64,000 nt of DNA from Myxococcus eversor (GCF_010894455.1 NZ_JAAIXY010000011.1:248001-312000); one strand, 5' to 3'. Counted from the stretch's first letter, positions 21,221 through 31,826 are shown. The notes: a model not told the origin generated them from the letters alone. Numbers and translations: made by a program.

Positions 21221-21484
21221 ATGGCCGTCGTCCTCCGTCTTGCCCGAGCGGGCGCCAAGAAGAAGCCGTACTACCACGTGGTCGCCACCGACTCCCGCAA
21301 CCCCCGGGACGGCAAGTTCATCGAGGCCGTTGGTGCGTACGACCCGAACCTCACCCCCCCGAAGGTGGAGTTCAACGAGGAGCGGCTGAGCTACTGGCTG
21401 AAGACGGGCGCGACGCCTTCGGAGACTGTCGCCGACCTCATCAAGGTCGCCGCGAAGGCTCCCAAGTCCACCCCCGCGGCTTGA
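21221..21484 (+). CDS. rpsP: 30S ribosomal protein S16
   Basis: Small-subunit assembly protein. 87 aa from ATG 21221, which has GGAG six bases upstream; an in-frame ATG four codons earlier is less likely. MAVVLRLARAGAKKKPYYHV and VVATDSRNPRDGKFIEAVG are the S16 hallmark sequences. First gene of the classical rpsP-khpA-rimM-trmD-rplS order. Confidence 0.97.
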   Translation: MAVVLRLARAGAKKKPYYHVVATDSRNPRDGKFIEAVGAYDPNLTPPKVEFNEERLSYWLKTGATPSETVADLIKVAAKAPKSTPAA

Positions 21485-21510
21485 TCCGCGACCGCCTGTA
21501 CTGAGCGGAC

Positions 21511-21795
21511 GTGGAGCAACTCCTCACGTATCTGGCGCGGGCCCTGGTCGATCAACCGGACCAGGTGGGCCTGCGCATCTCCGAGGTGGACGGCGCGCGG
21601 CTCTTCGAGCTGAAGGTCGCCCCCGAGGACGTCGGCAAGGTCATCGGCCGTGATGGGCGCACCGTGAATGCCCTCCGGACGCTGCTCAATGCCGCCGCGC
21701 AGAAGTCAGGCCAGAAGGTCCGTCTGGAGATCCTCGACGACCGGCGCAATGCGGCCAGCGGTCCACCCGCCGCCGCACCGGACACGTCGCGGTGA
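21511..21795 (+). CDS. khpA: KH-domain RNA-binding protein KhpA
   Basis: Single KH-domain protein of 94 aa, starting at GTG 21511. The GxxG loop is GRDG in KVIGRDGRTVNALRTLL. KhpA proteins bind RNA, in some bacteria as dimers with KhpB, and affect cell division or ribosome-related RNAs. Location between rpsP and rimM is the widespread arrangement. Its stop overlaps the GTG of rimM. The last ~18 residues are a disordered Ala/Pro tail. Confidence 0.92.
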   Translation: MEQLLTYLARALVDQPDQVGLRISEVDGARLFELKVAPEDVGKVIGRDGRTVNALRTLLNAAAQKSGQKVRLEILDDRRNAASGPPAAAPDTSR

Positions 21796-22355
21796 CTCCG
21801 ACCCCCTTGCTCGAGCTGGGCTTCATCTCTCGCGCGCACGGACTGCGCGGCGAGATAGCCGTGCGGCCGTTTGATCCCAACTCGGAGACGCTCGCCACCG
21901 TCGAGCGGGTCCGGATCCGCACCCGCGCGGGCGTGGAGCGCGACCTCAAGATCGAGGATCTGCGGCCCACGCCGAAAGAGGACATCGTCGCCTTCGAGGG
22001 CGTGGAGACGCGCACGGAGGCGGAGTCGTTGGTGGGCTCCACGGTGTTCGTCTTCCGCGAGGACCTGGAGCCGCCCGAGGACGGCCAGTTCTTCCAGGGC
22101 GACCTGCTGGGCCTGTCCGCCGTGGACGAGGCTGGTGTGTCCCTGGGCACGGTGGAGGAGATCTGGGCCACCGGCGAGGTGCCCAACCTGGTCATCCGCG
22201 CCCCGGGCCGCCAGGAACTGGTGGTGCCCTTCGCCGACGAGTTCGTCCCCACCGTGGACATCGCCGGCCAGCGCATCGTGATCCGCCCCCCTGAGTACGT
22301 GGTGGTCGGTCGCCCCGACGCCGACAAGGACGCCCCGGACGGGTCCGAGTCGTGA
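21792..22355 (+). CDS. rimM: Ribosome maturation factor RimM
   Basis: Binds S19 and helps mature the 30S head domain. 187 aa from a GTG overlapping the khpA stop. N-terminal RimM fold with [19 protein letters not shown], followed by a PRC-barrel domain containing [20 protein letters not shown] and [19 protein letters not shown]. The C-terminal ~15 residues are acidic and disordered. The stop overlaps the GTG of trmD, so rpsP to trmD are translated as a coupled set. Confidence 0.95.
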   Translation: MTPTPLLELGFISRAHGLRGEIAVRPFDPNSETLATVERVRIRTRAGVERDLKIEDLRPTPKEDIVAFEGVETRTEAESLVGSTVFVFREDLEPPEDGQFFQGDLLGLSAVDEAGVSLGTVEEIWATGEVPNLVIRAPGRQELVVPFADEFVPTVDIAGQRIVIRPPEYVVVGRPDADKDAPDGSES

Positions 22356-23095
22356 GCCCGCCGTATCCGGTGGAGCTGCTCACGCTGTTCCCCGGCATGG
22401 TGTCCGGCTACCTGGGCGCGAGCATCCTCGGCAAGGCCCAGGAGAAGGGCCTGCTCTCCACCACCATCACCGACATCCGCGAGTACGCGGAGGGCAAGCA
22501 CCGCGTCACCGACGACGCGCCCTACGGGGGCGGTGCGGGCATGGTGATGAAGCCCGAGCCGCTGATCGCCGGCATCGAAGCGGCGCGCTCGCGGCTGCCC
22601 GGCGCGAAGGTGCTGCTGATGAGCCCTCGCGGGACGACCTTCACGCAGGCGACGGCGCGCGAGCTGGTGGCGCACACCGCGGGGCTGATCCTCGTCTGCG
22701 GCCGCTACGAGGGCGTGGACGAGCGGGTGATGAGCCACCTGGACGGCGAGCTGTCCCTGGGGGACTTCGTCCTCACCGGCGGGGAGATCGCCGCGCTGGC
22801 GGTGGTGGATGCCGTGGCGCGCCTGGTCCCCGGGGTGCTGGGCAACGTGGCGTCCTCGGTGTCGGAGAGCTTCGAGGAGGGGACGCTGGAGCATCCCCAG
22901 TACACGCGCCCGCCTGTCTTCAGGGACGTCGAGGTGCCCGCCGCCCTCCAGTCGGGGGACCATGCCCGCATCGCCCGCTGGCGCCGGTGGAAGTCGCTGG
23001 TGCTCACACGAGAGCGCCGTCCTGACTTGTACTCCCGCCTGGAGTTGTCCAAGGCGGATCAGAAACTGCTGGCTCGCCGCGAGGAAGACCTGTAA
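22352..23095 (+). CDS. trmD: tRNA (guanine-N1)-methyltransferase TrmD
   Basis: SPOUT-class enzyme that methylates G37 of tRNAs, preventing frameshifts. 247 aa. Shows [20 protein letters not shown] at the N-terminus, [18 protein letters not shown], and the trefoil-knot SAM site with [11 protein letters not shown] and [12 protein letters not shown] start overlapping the rimM stop. A 122-base gap with a possible promoter separates it from rplS. Confidence 0.96.
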   Translation: MSPPYPVELLTLFPGMVSGYLGASILGKAQEKGLLSTTITDIREYAEGKHRVTDDAPYGGGAGMVMKPEPLIAGIEAARSRLPGAKVLLMSPRGTTFTQATARELVAHTAGLILVCGRYEGVDERVMSHLDGELSLGDFVLTGGEIAALAVVDAVARLVPGVLGNVASSVSESFEEGTLEHPQYTRPPVFRDVEVPAALQSGDHARIARWRRWKSLVLTRERRPDLYSRLELSKADQKLLARREEDL

Positions 23096-23131
23096 CCCTG
23101 GGGGTTCTCAGTGGATTGGGCTTCAGCGGGC

Positions 23132-23160
23132 TTGTCCGACACCGTTCTCTCTGGTAGTAC
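23132..23160 (+). promoter_or_regulatory. Possible internal promoter before rplS
   Basis: TTGTCC at 23132-23137, a 17-base spacer, TAGTAC at 23155-23160, followed by a 57-base leader to rplS. Moderate match to sigma-70 consensus; supported by the unusually long gap after trmD. Confidence 0.3.
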
Positions 23161-23217
23161 GGCCCGCTCTTTCACGCGTTCATCATCGCGTTAGCTTCCG
23201 CTTTACTGGAGTCTGTC

Positions 23218-23601
23218 ATGCGTAACAGCGCCATTCAGCACGTCGAGGCCAAGTACCTGCGCCAGGACGTCACCCCGTTCCGTTCAGGTGACTCCGTGCG
23301 CGTCTTCTGGAAGGTGAAGGAGGGCGAGAAGGAGCGCGTGCAGGCGTTCGAGGGCACCGTCATCCGGAAGACCTCGGGCAGCCACCGGGCCACCTTCACC
23401 GTCCGCAAGACGTCCTTCGGCGTCGGCGTGGAGCGCATCTTCCCGCTGCACAGCCCCCGCTACGAGAAGATCGAGGTCCTCTCGCGTGGCCGCGTGAATC
23501 GCAGCCGGCTCTTCTACCTCCGCGACCTCAAGGGCAAGGCGGCCCGCGTGGACGTGCAGGACGACCCCAACAAGGCTCCCAAGGCCCCCAAGGCCTCCTG
23601 A
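23218..23601 (+). CDS. rplS: 50S ribosomal protein L19
   Basis: Sits at the 30S-50S interface. 127 aa with the conserved core GDSVRVFWKVKEGEKERVQ, FEGTVIRK and GVERIFPLHSPRYEKIEV. A short extension after the usual end (KAARVDVQDDPNKAPKAPKA) is Lys/Pro/Ala-rich and probably disordered. Last gene of the operon, followed by a strong terminator. Confidence 0.96.
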   Translation: MRNSAIQHVEAKYLRQDVTPFRSGDSVRVFWKVKEGEKERVQAFEGTVIRKTSGSHRATFTVRKTSFGVGVERIFPLHSPRYEKIEVLSRGRVNRSRLFYLRDLKGKAARVDVQDDPNKAPKAPKAS

Positions 23602-23646
23602 GCGCTTGAGTCCTCGTCGGCCCCCCCCCGGGGCCGTCGTAAAGAA

Positions 23647-23676
23647 GGAGCGTCCGATCCCGGGCGCTCCTTTTTT
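23647..23676 (+). terminator. Intrinsic terminator of the rpsP-rplS operon
   Basis: Stem GGAGCGTCC / GGGCGCTCC (9 bp with one G-T pair), 6-base loop, then six T residues at 23671-23676. The best intrinsic terminator in the window. Confidence 0.92.
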
Positions 23677-23700
23677 CATTCGCGGTAACATGCGCCGGCC

Positions 23701-25602
23701 ATGCAATTCGTCGAGGTCGCCGTCCAGAATGTCCGGGGTTTCACTCCCGCGGGCCGCTTCGCGCTGAAGTCCGGGTACCTTGTCCTCAAGCCGCCCTCGG
23801 CAGAGGCGAGCCCGTTCGCGGGGCTCCTGCTCGCGCTGTTCTATGCGGACGGTCGCGGTGGAGACGCCTCCTTCGTGGCTCCCGGTGCGAAGTCCGGCAA
23901 GGCCGCGCTCACGTTCCAGGGAGTCGACGGCGCCACGTACCGGGTGCTGCGGGAGCTGGGTGGCTCGGGGACGCTGCACCGTCTGAACAAGACGACGCAG
24001 CAGCCGGAGCTGGTGTCGTCGGACGCGTCGGAGATGAACCAGTTCCTCCGAGGTCAGGTGGGGCTGCCTCCGAGGACGACCTTCGAGCAGCTCTACTGCC
24101 TCCAACTGGGGCAGCTGCCGTCACGACGTCCGCGCAAGGCCGCGGCGAAGGCCGGCGTGGATCCGAAGACGTCCGGCAAGTTCCCTTCGCTCGCGTCCGC
24201 GTCCGCCGTGGCGCCTTCCGAGGACATCGCCGCGTCCGAGGCGAAGGTGCGCGCGCTGGAAGCGGAGCTCGTCTCCGCGCGCGAGGTGGATGCGCTCCAG
24301 TTCAAGGTGGATGGGTTGTCCTCGCAGATCTTCGAGGCGGACCAGCGCCTGAAGGGCACCGAGGGCCTGAAGGCCGCCATCAACGACGCGGAGAACGCGT
24401 GGCGGGCCGCGCCGACGCCGCAGACGCTGGGGCTTCCCCAGGACATCCTCAACCGCGTGCAGCGCTTCCCCAAGGCGGTGTCGAAGCGGGACGATGCGCT
24501 GGCTCGACTCGGGGCGGACCGGGACGCGGACGCCGCGGAGATTCCGGCCTCGGTGGAGCCGCTGACCCAGGACCGTGGTTTCTGGGCGGGCATCGCCGTG
24601 GGCGTGTTGTTCCTGGGCCTGGGCGTAGGCCTGGGCTTTGGAATCGACGGCATGTTCCGCTACCTGGCGCTGCTGGACATCCCGGCCTTCGGCTTCTCCG
24701 CGCTGCTCGCGCTGCGCTACGTGGACGAAATCCAGAAGACCTCGCAGCGTGGCAGCAAGGAAGGCCGCTTCGACTCGCGCGAGAAGAAGATCCACGAGGA
24801 GTTCGAGGCCGACGCCGCGCCGGTGCGCATGGCCCAGAAGGCGCTCGGCGTGGAGAGCCTGGATGAGATTCCCGCCGCGCTGGAGCGCAAGGAGCTGCTG
24901 GCCGCTCGCGTGGTGGAGCTGAAGGATCAGCTCGCGGGCGTGGAGGCCGACCCGGAGTTCCTGGCCGCGTCCACGCAGCGACAGACGCTGAAGGATCAGC
25001 TCGAGGCGCTCAACGCGGAGCTCACGCAGAAGGGCTCCTACGTGCGCGACATGCGAGAGGTGGAGCGAGAGCTGGGCCGCGTGAAGGAGTCCATCGCGCT
25101 GGCGAAGGCGCCACCGCCGCCCGCCGCCGCCGGGCCGGATGGGGCCCCCGCGCCCGCGGAGCCGCTGGAGGACCCGTCTCCGGCGCTGCTGGCCCAGGCC
25201 GCGGACATCTTCACCACCGACATCCTGAGCGTGCAGGCGATGCTCAAGGAGCGCTGCGTCCAGTACCTCACCGCGCTCACGGACCGCCGCTACCAGGGCG
25301 TCGAGTGGGACAAGGAGGGCCGGGCCTTCGCGCTCGCGAGCGGCAAGCGCGTGCCGGTGGGCGAGATTCCGCCCAAGGACCTGGACATGTATTACCTGGC
25401 CCTGCGGATGACGGTGGTGGAGAAGGGGAGCGCTCGCGTGAAGCGGCCCTTCGTCCTCGAGGATGTCTTCGCCGGCGTCGAGGAAGTGAAGTTGCCGCTC
25501 ATCGCTCGCATGCTGAAGCACCTGGGCACGCTGACGCAGGTGCTCCACGTCACCCCGCACTCAGGCTTCGCCCAGATGTCGGACGGCACGGTTAACGTGT
25601 AG
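23701..25602 (+). CDS. SMC/YhaN-like coiled-coil protein with a membrane hairpin, no recognisable P-loop
   Basis: 633 aa. The architecture copies YhaN/RecF-type ABC ATPases: an N-terminal half-domain starting MQFVEVAVQNVRGFT, coiled coil (~180-260), two membrane helices (~300-345, around GFWAGIAVGVLFLGLG), more coiled coil (~370-480), and a C-terminal half with YYLALRMTVVE, PFVLEDVFAGVEE and LTQVLHVTPHSGF. These correspond to the signature helix, Walker B and H-loop regions of the family. Where the Walker A GxxGxGKS should be, the sequence reads LKPPSAEASPFAGLLLALFY, so nucleotide binding is probably lost or strongly changed; the Walker B acidic pair is also altered (LEDV). Function unknown; perhaps a structural protein at the membrane. 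Starts 25 bases after a strong terminator, so it has its own promoter. Confidence 0.68.
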   Translation: MQFVEVAVQNVRGFTPAGRFALKSGYLVLKPPSAEASPFAGLLLALFYADGRGGDASFVAPGAKSGKAALTFQGVDGATYRVLRELGGSGTLHRLNKTTQQPELVSSDASEMNQFLRGQVGLPPRTTFEQLYCLQLGQLPSRRPRKAAAKAGVDPKTSGKFPSLASASAVAPSEDIAASEAKVRALEAELVSAREVDALQFKVDGLSSQIFEADQRLKGTEGLKAAINDAENAWRAAPTPQTLGLPQDILNRVQRFPKAVSKRDDALARLGADRDADAAEIPASVEPLTQDRGFWAGIAVGVLFLGLGVGLGFGIDGMFRYLALLDIPAFGFSALLALRYVDEIQKTSQRGSKEGRFDSREKKIHEEFEADAAPVRMAQKALGVESLDEIPAALERKELLAARVVELKDQLAGVEADPEFLAASTQRQTLKDQLEALNAELTQKGSYVRDMREVERELGRVKESIALAKAPPPPAAAGPDGAPAPAEPLEDPSPALLAQAADIFTTDILSVQAMLKERCVQYLTALTDRRYQGVEWDKEGRAFALASGKRVPVGEIPPKDLDMYYLALRMTVVEKGSARVKRPFVLEDVFAGVEEVKLPLIARMLKHLGTLTQVLHVTPHSGFAQMSDGTVNV

Positions 25603-25624
25603 TCCGATGTAGAAGGTGTCCTCC

Positions 25625-26023
25625 ATGGAGGAGGACCGTGGGGGTATGGGGATGGGGCGTGGGGTGCGGCGGGAGTTCGGGGACGAGGCGGAGTCGGTGG
25701 CGGTGCGGTACCTGGAGGCGCGGGGCTGGGTGGTGAGGGCTCGCAACTGGCCCTGTCGCTACGGCGAGCTGGACGTGGTGGCGGAGCGCGAGGACACCGT
25801 GTGCTTCGTCGAGGTGCGGATGCGCTCCTCGGCCGTGTGGGGAGACCCCGCGCACACCGTGTCCTTCGCCAAGCAACGTCGGGTGGTGAAGGCGGCGCTG
25901 CACTATCTCTTCGCTCATGACCTGCGTGGGCGGATGATGCGCTTCGACGTGATTTCGGTGGTGGGGCGCGGAGAGCGCGCCACCGTGGAGCACATTCCCG
26001 GCGCCTTCGATGCGGGCATGTAA
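25625..26023 (+). CDS. YraN family protein (UPF0102)
   Basis: 132 aa, related to Holliday-junction-resolvase-like nucleases. Contains GDEAESVAVRYLEARGW, then RYGELDVVAEREDTVCFVEVRMR, the family's metal-site region (GE-x-D...VEVK-x-R), with Arg in place of the usual Lys. I chose ATG 25625, which has AAGG 8 bases upstream; a GTG at 25616 and an ATG at 25646 are alternatives. YraN and RsmI genes are neighbours in many bacteria, as here. Biochemical role not established. Confidence 0.82.
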   Translation: MEEDRGGMGMGRGVRREFGDEAESVAVRYLEARGWVVRARNWPCRYGELDVVAEREDTVCFVEVRMRSSAVWGDPAHTVSFAKQRRVVKAALHYLFAHDLRGRMMRFDVISVVGRGERATVEHIPGAFDAGM

Positions 26024-26032
26024 GGGGAAGGC

Positions 26033-26863
26033 ATGGCTGGAACGCTGTACCTGGTGGCCACGCCCATCGGGAACCTGGGTGACATCACGACTCGCGCGCT
26101 GGAGACGCTCCGTGCGGTGCGCTTCATCGCCTGCGAGGACACGCGGCACTCCCGCGTGCTGCTGGACCACTTCGGCATTGGCGGCAAGGACCTGGTGAGC
26201 CTGCCGGCCTTCGCGGAGGGACAGCGGGCCGGGCGAATCCTCGACCGGATTTCGGAAGGGGATGACTGCGCGCTCGTCACGGACGCGGGCAGCCCCGCCA
26301 TCAGCGACCCTGGCGAGCGGCTGGTGGCCGAGGCCCTGGAGCGAGGGCTGACGGTGGTGCCCATTCCAGGTGCCACGGCCCTCGTCGCGGCCCTGAGCGC
26401 GTCGGGGCTCCCCACGGGGCGCTTCCACTTCCTGGGCTTCCTGCCCCGCAAGGGCGCCGAGCGGCGTGCCATGCTGGAGGAGGTGGCCGCGCTGTCCGCG
26501 ACGCTGGTGCTCTACGAGTCTCCTCGCCGTCTGGGAGAGACGCTCCCGGACCTGCAAGAGGCCTGGGGAGATCGCCGAGCGTGCGTGGCCCGTGAGCTGA
26601 CGAAGCTGCACGAGGAGTTCGTGCGGGGCCCGCTGTCGGAGCTGTCCGCGCGCTACGCGACGGAAGAGGCTCGGGGCGAGGTGGTGGTTCTGGTGGAGGG
26701 CCGCACCGGAGAGCGCCGCTGGTCCGAGGAGGAGCTGAAGCGCGGACTCGAGGAGGGGCTGGCTCGCGGCGAGAAGCTCAAGCCGCTGAGTACCGAGCTG
26801 GCGCGTCGTGCGGGCTGGTCGGGACAGGACGTCTACCGACTCGGGCTGTCGCTGAAGCGGTGA
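26033..26863 (+). CDS. rsmI: 16S rRNA (cytidine1402-2'-O)-methyltransferase RsmI
   Basis: SAM-dependent tetrapyrrole-methylase-fold enzyme that 2'-O-methylates C1402 in the ribosomal P site. 276 aa with the start GTLYLVATPIGNLGDITTRA, then ACEDTRHSRVLLDHFGI, LVTDAGSPAISDPGERLV and YESPRRLGETL, all hallmark RsmI stretches. Starts 10 bases after the YraN gene, preceded by AAGGGGAAGGC. Convergent with the outer-membrane-type gene downstream. Confidence 0.95.
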   Translation: MAGTLYLVATPIGNLGDITTRALETLRAVRFIACEDTRHSRVLLDHFGIGGKDLVSLPAFAEGQRAGRILDRISEGDDCALVTDAGSPAISDPGERLVAEALERGLTVVPIPGATALVAALSASGLPTGRFHFLGFLPRKGAERRAMLEEVAALSATLVLYESPRRLGETLPDLQEAWGDRRACVARELTKLHEEFVRGPLSELSARYATEEARGEVVVLVEGRTGERRWSEEELKRGLEEGLARGEKLKPLSTELARRAGWSGQDVYRLGLSLKR

Positions 26864-26871
26864 ATCGCCGC

Positions 26872-26901
26872 GGGTTCCAGGAAGGGTCCTTCCTGGAGCC
26901 C
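26872..26901. terminator. Bidirectional terminator hairpin after rsmI
   Basis: GGGTTCCAGGAAGG pairs with CCTTCCTGGAGCCC over 14 positions (one T-G) around a tiny centre, starting 9 bases after the rsmI stop. No T-run. Confidence 0.7.
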
Positions 26902-26919
26902 AGGTCGCCGCCGTCGCGG

Positions 26920-26959
26920 CACCGGGAGGGCAGGCGGTGCATGCCGCGCCTCCCGGGTG
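26920..26959. terminator. Second hairpin, downstream of the outer-membrane-type gene
   Basis: CACCGGGAGG pairs with CCTCCCGGGTG (one bulge), with an inner GCGG/CCGC stem. It sits 10 bases past the minus-strand stop at 26970 and probably serves that gene. Confidence 0.55.
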
Positions 26960-26969
26960 TGGCCTGTCG

Positions 26970-28289
26970 CTAGAAGTTGAACGAAGCGCTCAGGTCGAAG
27001 CGGAACGTCGTGCTGCCCACGGCACGGAAGCGACGGGAGACCAGGTCGTAGCGCCAGTCGAACGTCGGGTTGAGCTCGGGTGAGCCCGGCGCGGTGTCGA
27101 CCTGCCCGTTGCCGTCGAGGTCCTGGCCCAGCTCCTCGTTCGTCAGCGTGTGGTCCGTGTTGTAGAGGAACGTGCCCGACGCGCGAATCTTGAAGGCGTC
27201 CGACGCGCTCGCGGTGGCGCCGAGCATGCCGCCGACCTGGAAGTAGTCCTCGGAGGTGAGCAGCTTGCGCAGCGCCGCGCTCAGCTCGTTGTTGTACCGG
27301 CCGGAGCCCACGTAGTTGCCGATGGCCCGCAGGTCCAGGGTGAACTTCTGGTGCTTCTGGGGCCGGTCGAACGGCACCAGCTCCACACCGGCGGTCATCC
27401 CCAGCATCTCGGGCGCCTTGATGCCCGTCTCCTTGCGGTTCCACGGCCCCGTGCCGCAGTTGCCGGGCGCGCCGAGGTTCGGCGGGTTGGCGTTGCGCTG
27501 GTCGCAGTTCGAATAGAAGAGCGGGCCTCGGACGGGGATGGTGTAGCTGGCCTTGAAGTACGGCTCGGCCACGCCCATGCGGCGCGAGAACGCCGTGTAG
27601 ATCTGGTACTTGTGGACCCGGTCGCCGATGTTGCCGCGATCGTCCGAGTTCGTGGTGTCCACGCTCGGATCCCGCACCTTCGCGGTGGGGGCCTCGTAGT
27701 CGATGCCGACAATCCAGGTGGGCTTGGTGTCGTCATTCGCCTGGTTGAAGAAGGCGTAGGCCAGGCCGAAGTGGAGGTTGCCCAGACCGCCCCGGAAGCT
27801 CTCCTGTGGCACGCCGAAGAGGGGCGCGCCGAGGTTCGCGGGGTCCGAGAGACATCCCGGGATGGTCGAGCCATCCGCGTTGACGCAGTTGTTGGTGATG
27901 GTGGACGTCTCCCGGGACGACTGGGAGGTGAAGTCCCACCGCTCGTTCTGCTGGAACACCAGCGGGAGCAGGAAGGACAGCTCCAGGTCCTTGTAGAGAC
28001 CGATGGCCAGCCTCAGGTTGAGGCGGGCATCCACGCCCTTGTACCAGAGCTCCGCGGCATCACCGCGGGTGGCGGGCGAGCCATCCTCATTGGGAGGCGT
28101 GCCCGCTGGCGCGAGCTGCTCGCGGACAATCTTGGCGCGAGTCTGCGTACGTTCGAACCCGACGTCGATGAACAGGTCGAACGGATCGTCCTCCTCGAAG
28201 GAGGAAGCGATCCGGGTGATGTCCGCCGCGCTGGCGGCGAACGGCGCGCCCAGTGTAAGCGCGGCGAGTACGGCGCGAAGCCTGTGCAT
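26970..28289 (-). CDS. Predicted outer-membrane beta-barrel protein
   Basis: 439 aa. A clear Sec signal peptide (MHRLRAVLAALTLGAPFAASA) is followed by alternating strands, many aromatic residues and a C-terminal Phe (FDLSASFNF), the usual barrel-assembly signal. Long loops carry paired cysteines (NNCVNADGSTIPGC; YSNCDQRNAN...GNCGTG) and an acidic calcium-type loop DLDGNGQVD. I cannot name the family; a substrate-channel or porin-like role is an inference from the fold. GGAGG stands close before the ATG. It has its own promoter candidate and is the last gene of the minus-strand block. Confidence 0.65.
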   Translation of the reverse strand: MHRLRAVLAALTLGAPFAASAADITRIASSFEEDDPFDLFIDVGFERTQTRAKIVREQLAPAGTPPNEDGSPATRGDAAELWYKGVDARLNLRLAIGLYKDLELSFLLPLVFQQNERWDFTSQSSRETSTITNNCVNADGSTIPGCLSDPANLGAPLFGVPQESFRGGLGNLHFGLAYAFFNQANDDTKPTWIVGIDYEAPTAKVRDPSVDTTNSDDRGNIGDRVHKYQIYTAFSRRMGVAEPYFKASYTIPVRGPLFYSNCDQRNANPPNLGAPGNCGTGPWNRKETGIKAPEMLGMTAGVELVPFDRPQKHQKFTLDLRAIGNYVGSGRYNNELSAALRKLLTSEDYFQVGGMLGATASASDAFKIRASGTFLYNTDHTLTNEELGQDLDGNGQVDTAPGSPELNPTFDWRYDLVSRRFRAVGSTTFRFDLSASFNF

Positions 28290-28341
28290 CCGACCTCCGA
28301 CGGCGAAACGACCGGGCCTTCCGGCAAGCCCGGGGGCTTCC

Positions 28342-28370
28342 AGCTAGCCGCGCCGTCGAAGGAGTGTCAA
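28342..28370 (-). promoter_or_regulatory. Candidate promoter of the outer-membrane-type gene
   Basis: On the minus strand TTGACA (28370-28365) is followed after 17 bases by CTAGCT (28347-28342), about 50 bases before the ATG. Exact -35, weak -10. Confidence 0.4.
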
Positions 28371-28384
28371 GAATCGGGTTGCTT

Positions 28385-29431
28385 TTACTTCCCCGCGACG
28401 GAGGTTCCGAGCAGCCCTTCCAGGCGCCGGACCTCGTCATCGAAGCCCGTCTTGTGGCCGGCCGCCATGGTGCGGCGGTAGGTCTTGTGCTGGTCGAAGG
28501 GGTCCAGCACCCGGTCATCCTGGGTCATCAGCTGGTAGTGCAGGTGAGGCGCGAAGGAGCGGCCCGTGTTGCCGCTCCGGCCGATGACCTGACCCACGTT
28601 GAAGCGCGTGCCCGGGTGGATGTCCTTGCCCACCTCGTCCAGGTGCAGGAAGAGCGCGCGGCGGCCACGGCCCCCAGCCTCCACCAGTTCCAGGCAGTTG
28701 CCGTTGCTGCCCCAGTTCCAGTTCTTGCGCTTCACCACGCCCGCGAAGGGCGCCTTGACGGGCGTGCCCACCGGGGTGCGGAAGTCCACGCCCTTGTGGC
28801 GCCGGCCATCGCGCAAGAGCGACGTCACCTGCTCGTAGTCGTCCAGCGGCGACTTCTCCAGGCGCAGCTCCAGTTCCTCGCCCGTGGACAGGTAGTACCG
28901 GGCGGCGCCCTCGGTTCCCGCCTGGTAGCGATACGCGGTCAGCGTCTTGCCCAGCTTGGCGCTGGTGAAGCGCACCGCGTGCACCAGGGGCTCTTCGTTG
29001 GGGCGGCGCTGGAAGAGCACGTCGAGCGTGTCGCCGCGCAGGATTTCACCCGGCACCGCCACCCACCACACCAGCGTGCGCGTCACCACCTGCGCCAGGG
29101 CAGGGCCCACGTCCGCACCCGCGGCGCTGTTGATGGCCGTCTCCAGCGGGCCGTCGATGCGCATCGACGCGCGCTCAAGACCCGCGGCCTTCACCGGGTC
29201 CACGGGAACGGGCGCGGTGAGCGCGGCCGCCGCGACAGCGCCCGCATCGACGGGGCCGGTGGCCTCCGCGACGGGCTGATGAACGGCGGCCTCGCCCGTG
29301 GCGTTGGCCATCCGTTGCTTCCACCACCACACGCCCCCGGCGGCGCCGCCCAGGATGAGTGACACGGCGACCACGGGCCCGATGGGGCTGCGCTTGGGTG
29401 GTGCACCGAGGGTGGGAAGGTTCGGCCGCAT
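28385..29431 (-). CDS. M23 (LytM-type) peptidase, membrane-anchored
   Basis: Predicted peptidoglycan endopeptidase or LytM-type activator. 348 aa. An N-terminal anchor (PVVAVSLILGGAAGGVWWW, residues ~19-37) places the body in the periplasm; an Ala/Pro-rich linker follows; then a LysM-like or adaptor region (ILRGDTLDVLFQRR) and the M23 domain. Zinc ligands are in RRHKGVDFRTPVG (HxxxD) and FAPHLHYQL (HxH). All catalytic positions are intact, so it should be active. Lies 75 bases behind the NtrC-type regulator gene and may be co-transcribed with it. Confidence 0.87.
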   Translation of the reverse strand: MRPNLPTLGAPPKRSPIGPVVAVSLILGGAAGGVWWWKQRMANATGEAAVHQPVAEATGPVDAGAVAAAALTAPVPVDPVKAAGLERASMRIDGPLETAINSAAGADVGPALAQVVTRTLVWWVAVPGEILRGDTLDVLFQRRPNEEPLVHAVRFTSAKLGKTLTAYRYQAGTEGAARYYLSTGEELELRLEKSPLDDYEQVTSLLRDGRRHKGVDFRTPVGTPVKAPFAGVVKRKNWNWGSNGNCLELVEAGGRGRRALFLHLDEVGKDIHPGTRFNVGQVIGRSGNTGRSFAPHLHYQLMTQDDRVLDPFDQHKTYRRTMAAGHKTGFDDEVRRLEGLLGTSVAGK

Positions 29432-29506
29432 GCTGGCTCCGTGAATGAAAAGAGTGGGCGGGCGCGAAAACCAGCGCCCGCGACGAGGAATTCCGCCTGC
29501 CGAGGG

Positions 29507-30931
<1,425 letters not shown>

Positions 30932-30956
30932 GGGAGCAGGGCGCGCGAGGGCCGGA

Positions 30957-31826
30957 CTAACGACGGGGGGCCGGCGCCGCGGTGGGGCCCTCGAGGGTGC
31001 AGATGGCGTCCGGGTGCTTGATGCGCAGCAGGAGGGCCTCCAGCACGCGGAACGGATGGTTCATCCGCGAGGCGCCCAGGTAGGCCGCCACCATGTCCAT
31101 GGCGACCGCCAGGTCCATGTTCTCGCGGCCGGTGGACACCACCACGCCCGAGTCACCGCGCAGGCGGTTGGACTGGTAGACGCCGTCGGCGGCCAACTGC
31201 TTGATGGTCTCGATCTCCAGCACGCCCGTCTTCTCGTAGATGCGGTGCAGCTGCGAGTAGAGCCGAGGCGACAGCACCACCGCGTAGGGGCCGAAGTGGC
31301 CGTGCTCGTTGAGCGTGCGCGTGGCCTCGACGATGGCCTGGAACCCACCGCCCGCCACCGTCCAGTCGCCCAGATTCACGGTGAGCCGGCCGTTGGCCGT
31401 CATCAGGCCCTCGTAGCCCAGCTTCGCGTCGCCGTAGAAGATGAGCTCGTCTTCCTGCTGCGCGCACAGGGCGGCGGCGCCCGCGGCGGCCGACACGTCC
31501 AGCGGCATGTTGTGCGTCCGCGCCGCCTCGATGTCGCGCCAGTGCAGCAGGAAGTCCTTGTAGATGATGGGGATGGTCTTGAACTTGCGCGCGTCGGTGA
31601 AGACCATCGCGGTCTCCTGCTCGCCGACGATGTCCACCGCGCCCGGGGACACGCCCTGGAACTCGTCGTAGGGCACCGTCTGCACGCCCGCGCCCAGCGG
31701 ACCGTAGATGTCGAGGATGCGGCGGCCCACCAGCGAGCGCCGCGCGACCTGGATGACGGTCTCATTCAGGCGCGCCCACTCCTCTTCACGGAGCGGGTTC
31801 TCGGCATGTCCAAGGAAGTCAGGCAT
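30957..31826 (-). CDS. encA: Encapsulin shell protein EncA
   Basis: HK97-fold capsid-like protein that self-assembles into a hollow icosahedral iron-storage compartment. 289 aa. Starts [20 protein letters not shown] and matches, from memory, the M. xanthus EncA sequence almost throughout, differing mostly near [15 protein letters not shown] and in the last residues. GGAG lies 8 bases before the ATG. Its cargo gene encB is immediately upstream. In M. xanthus the loaded compartment stores very large amounts of iron and protects against oxidative stress. The gene order encB-encA-NtrC regulator suggests one transcript. Confidence 0.96.
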   Translation of the reverse strand: MPDFLGHAENPLREEEWARLNETVIQVARRSLVGRRILDIYGPLGAGVQTVPYDEFQGVSPGAVDIVGEQETAMVFTDARKFKTIPIIYKDFLLHWRDIEAARTHNMPLDVSAAAGAAALCAQQEDELIFYGDAKLGYEGLMTANGRLTVNLGDWTVAGGGFQAIVEATRTLNEHGHFGPYAVVLSPRLYSQLHRIYEKTGVLEIETIKQLAADGVYQSNRLRGDSGVVVSTGRENMDLAVAMDMVAAYLGASRMNHPFRVLEALLLRIKHPDAICTLEGPTAAPAPRR

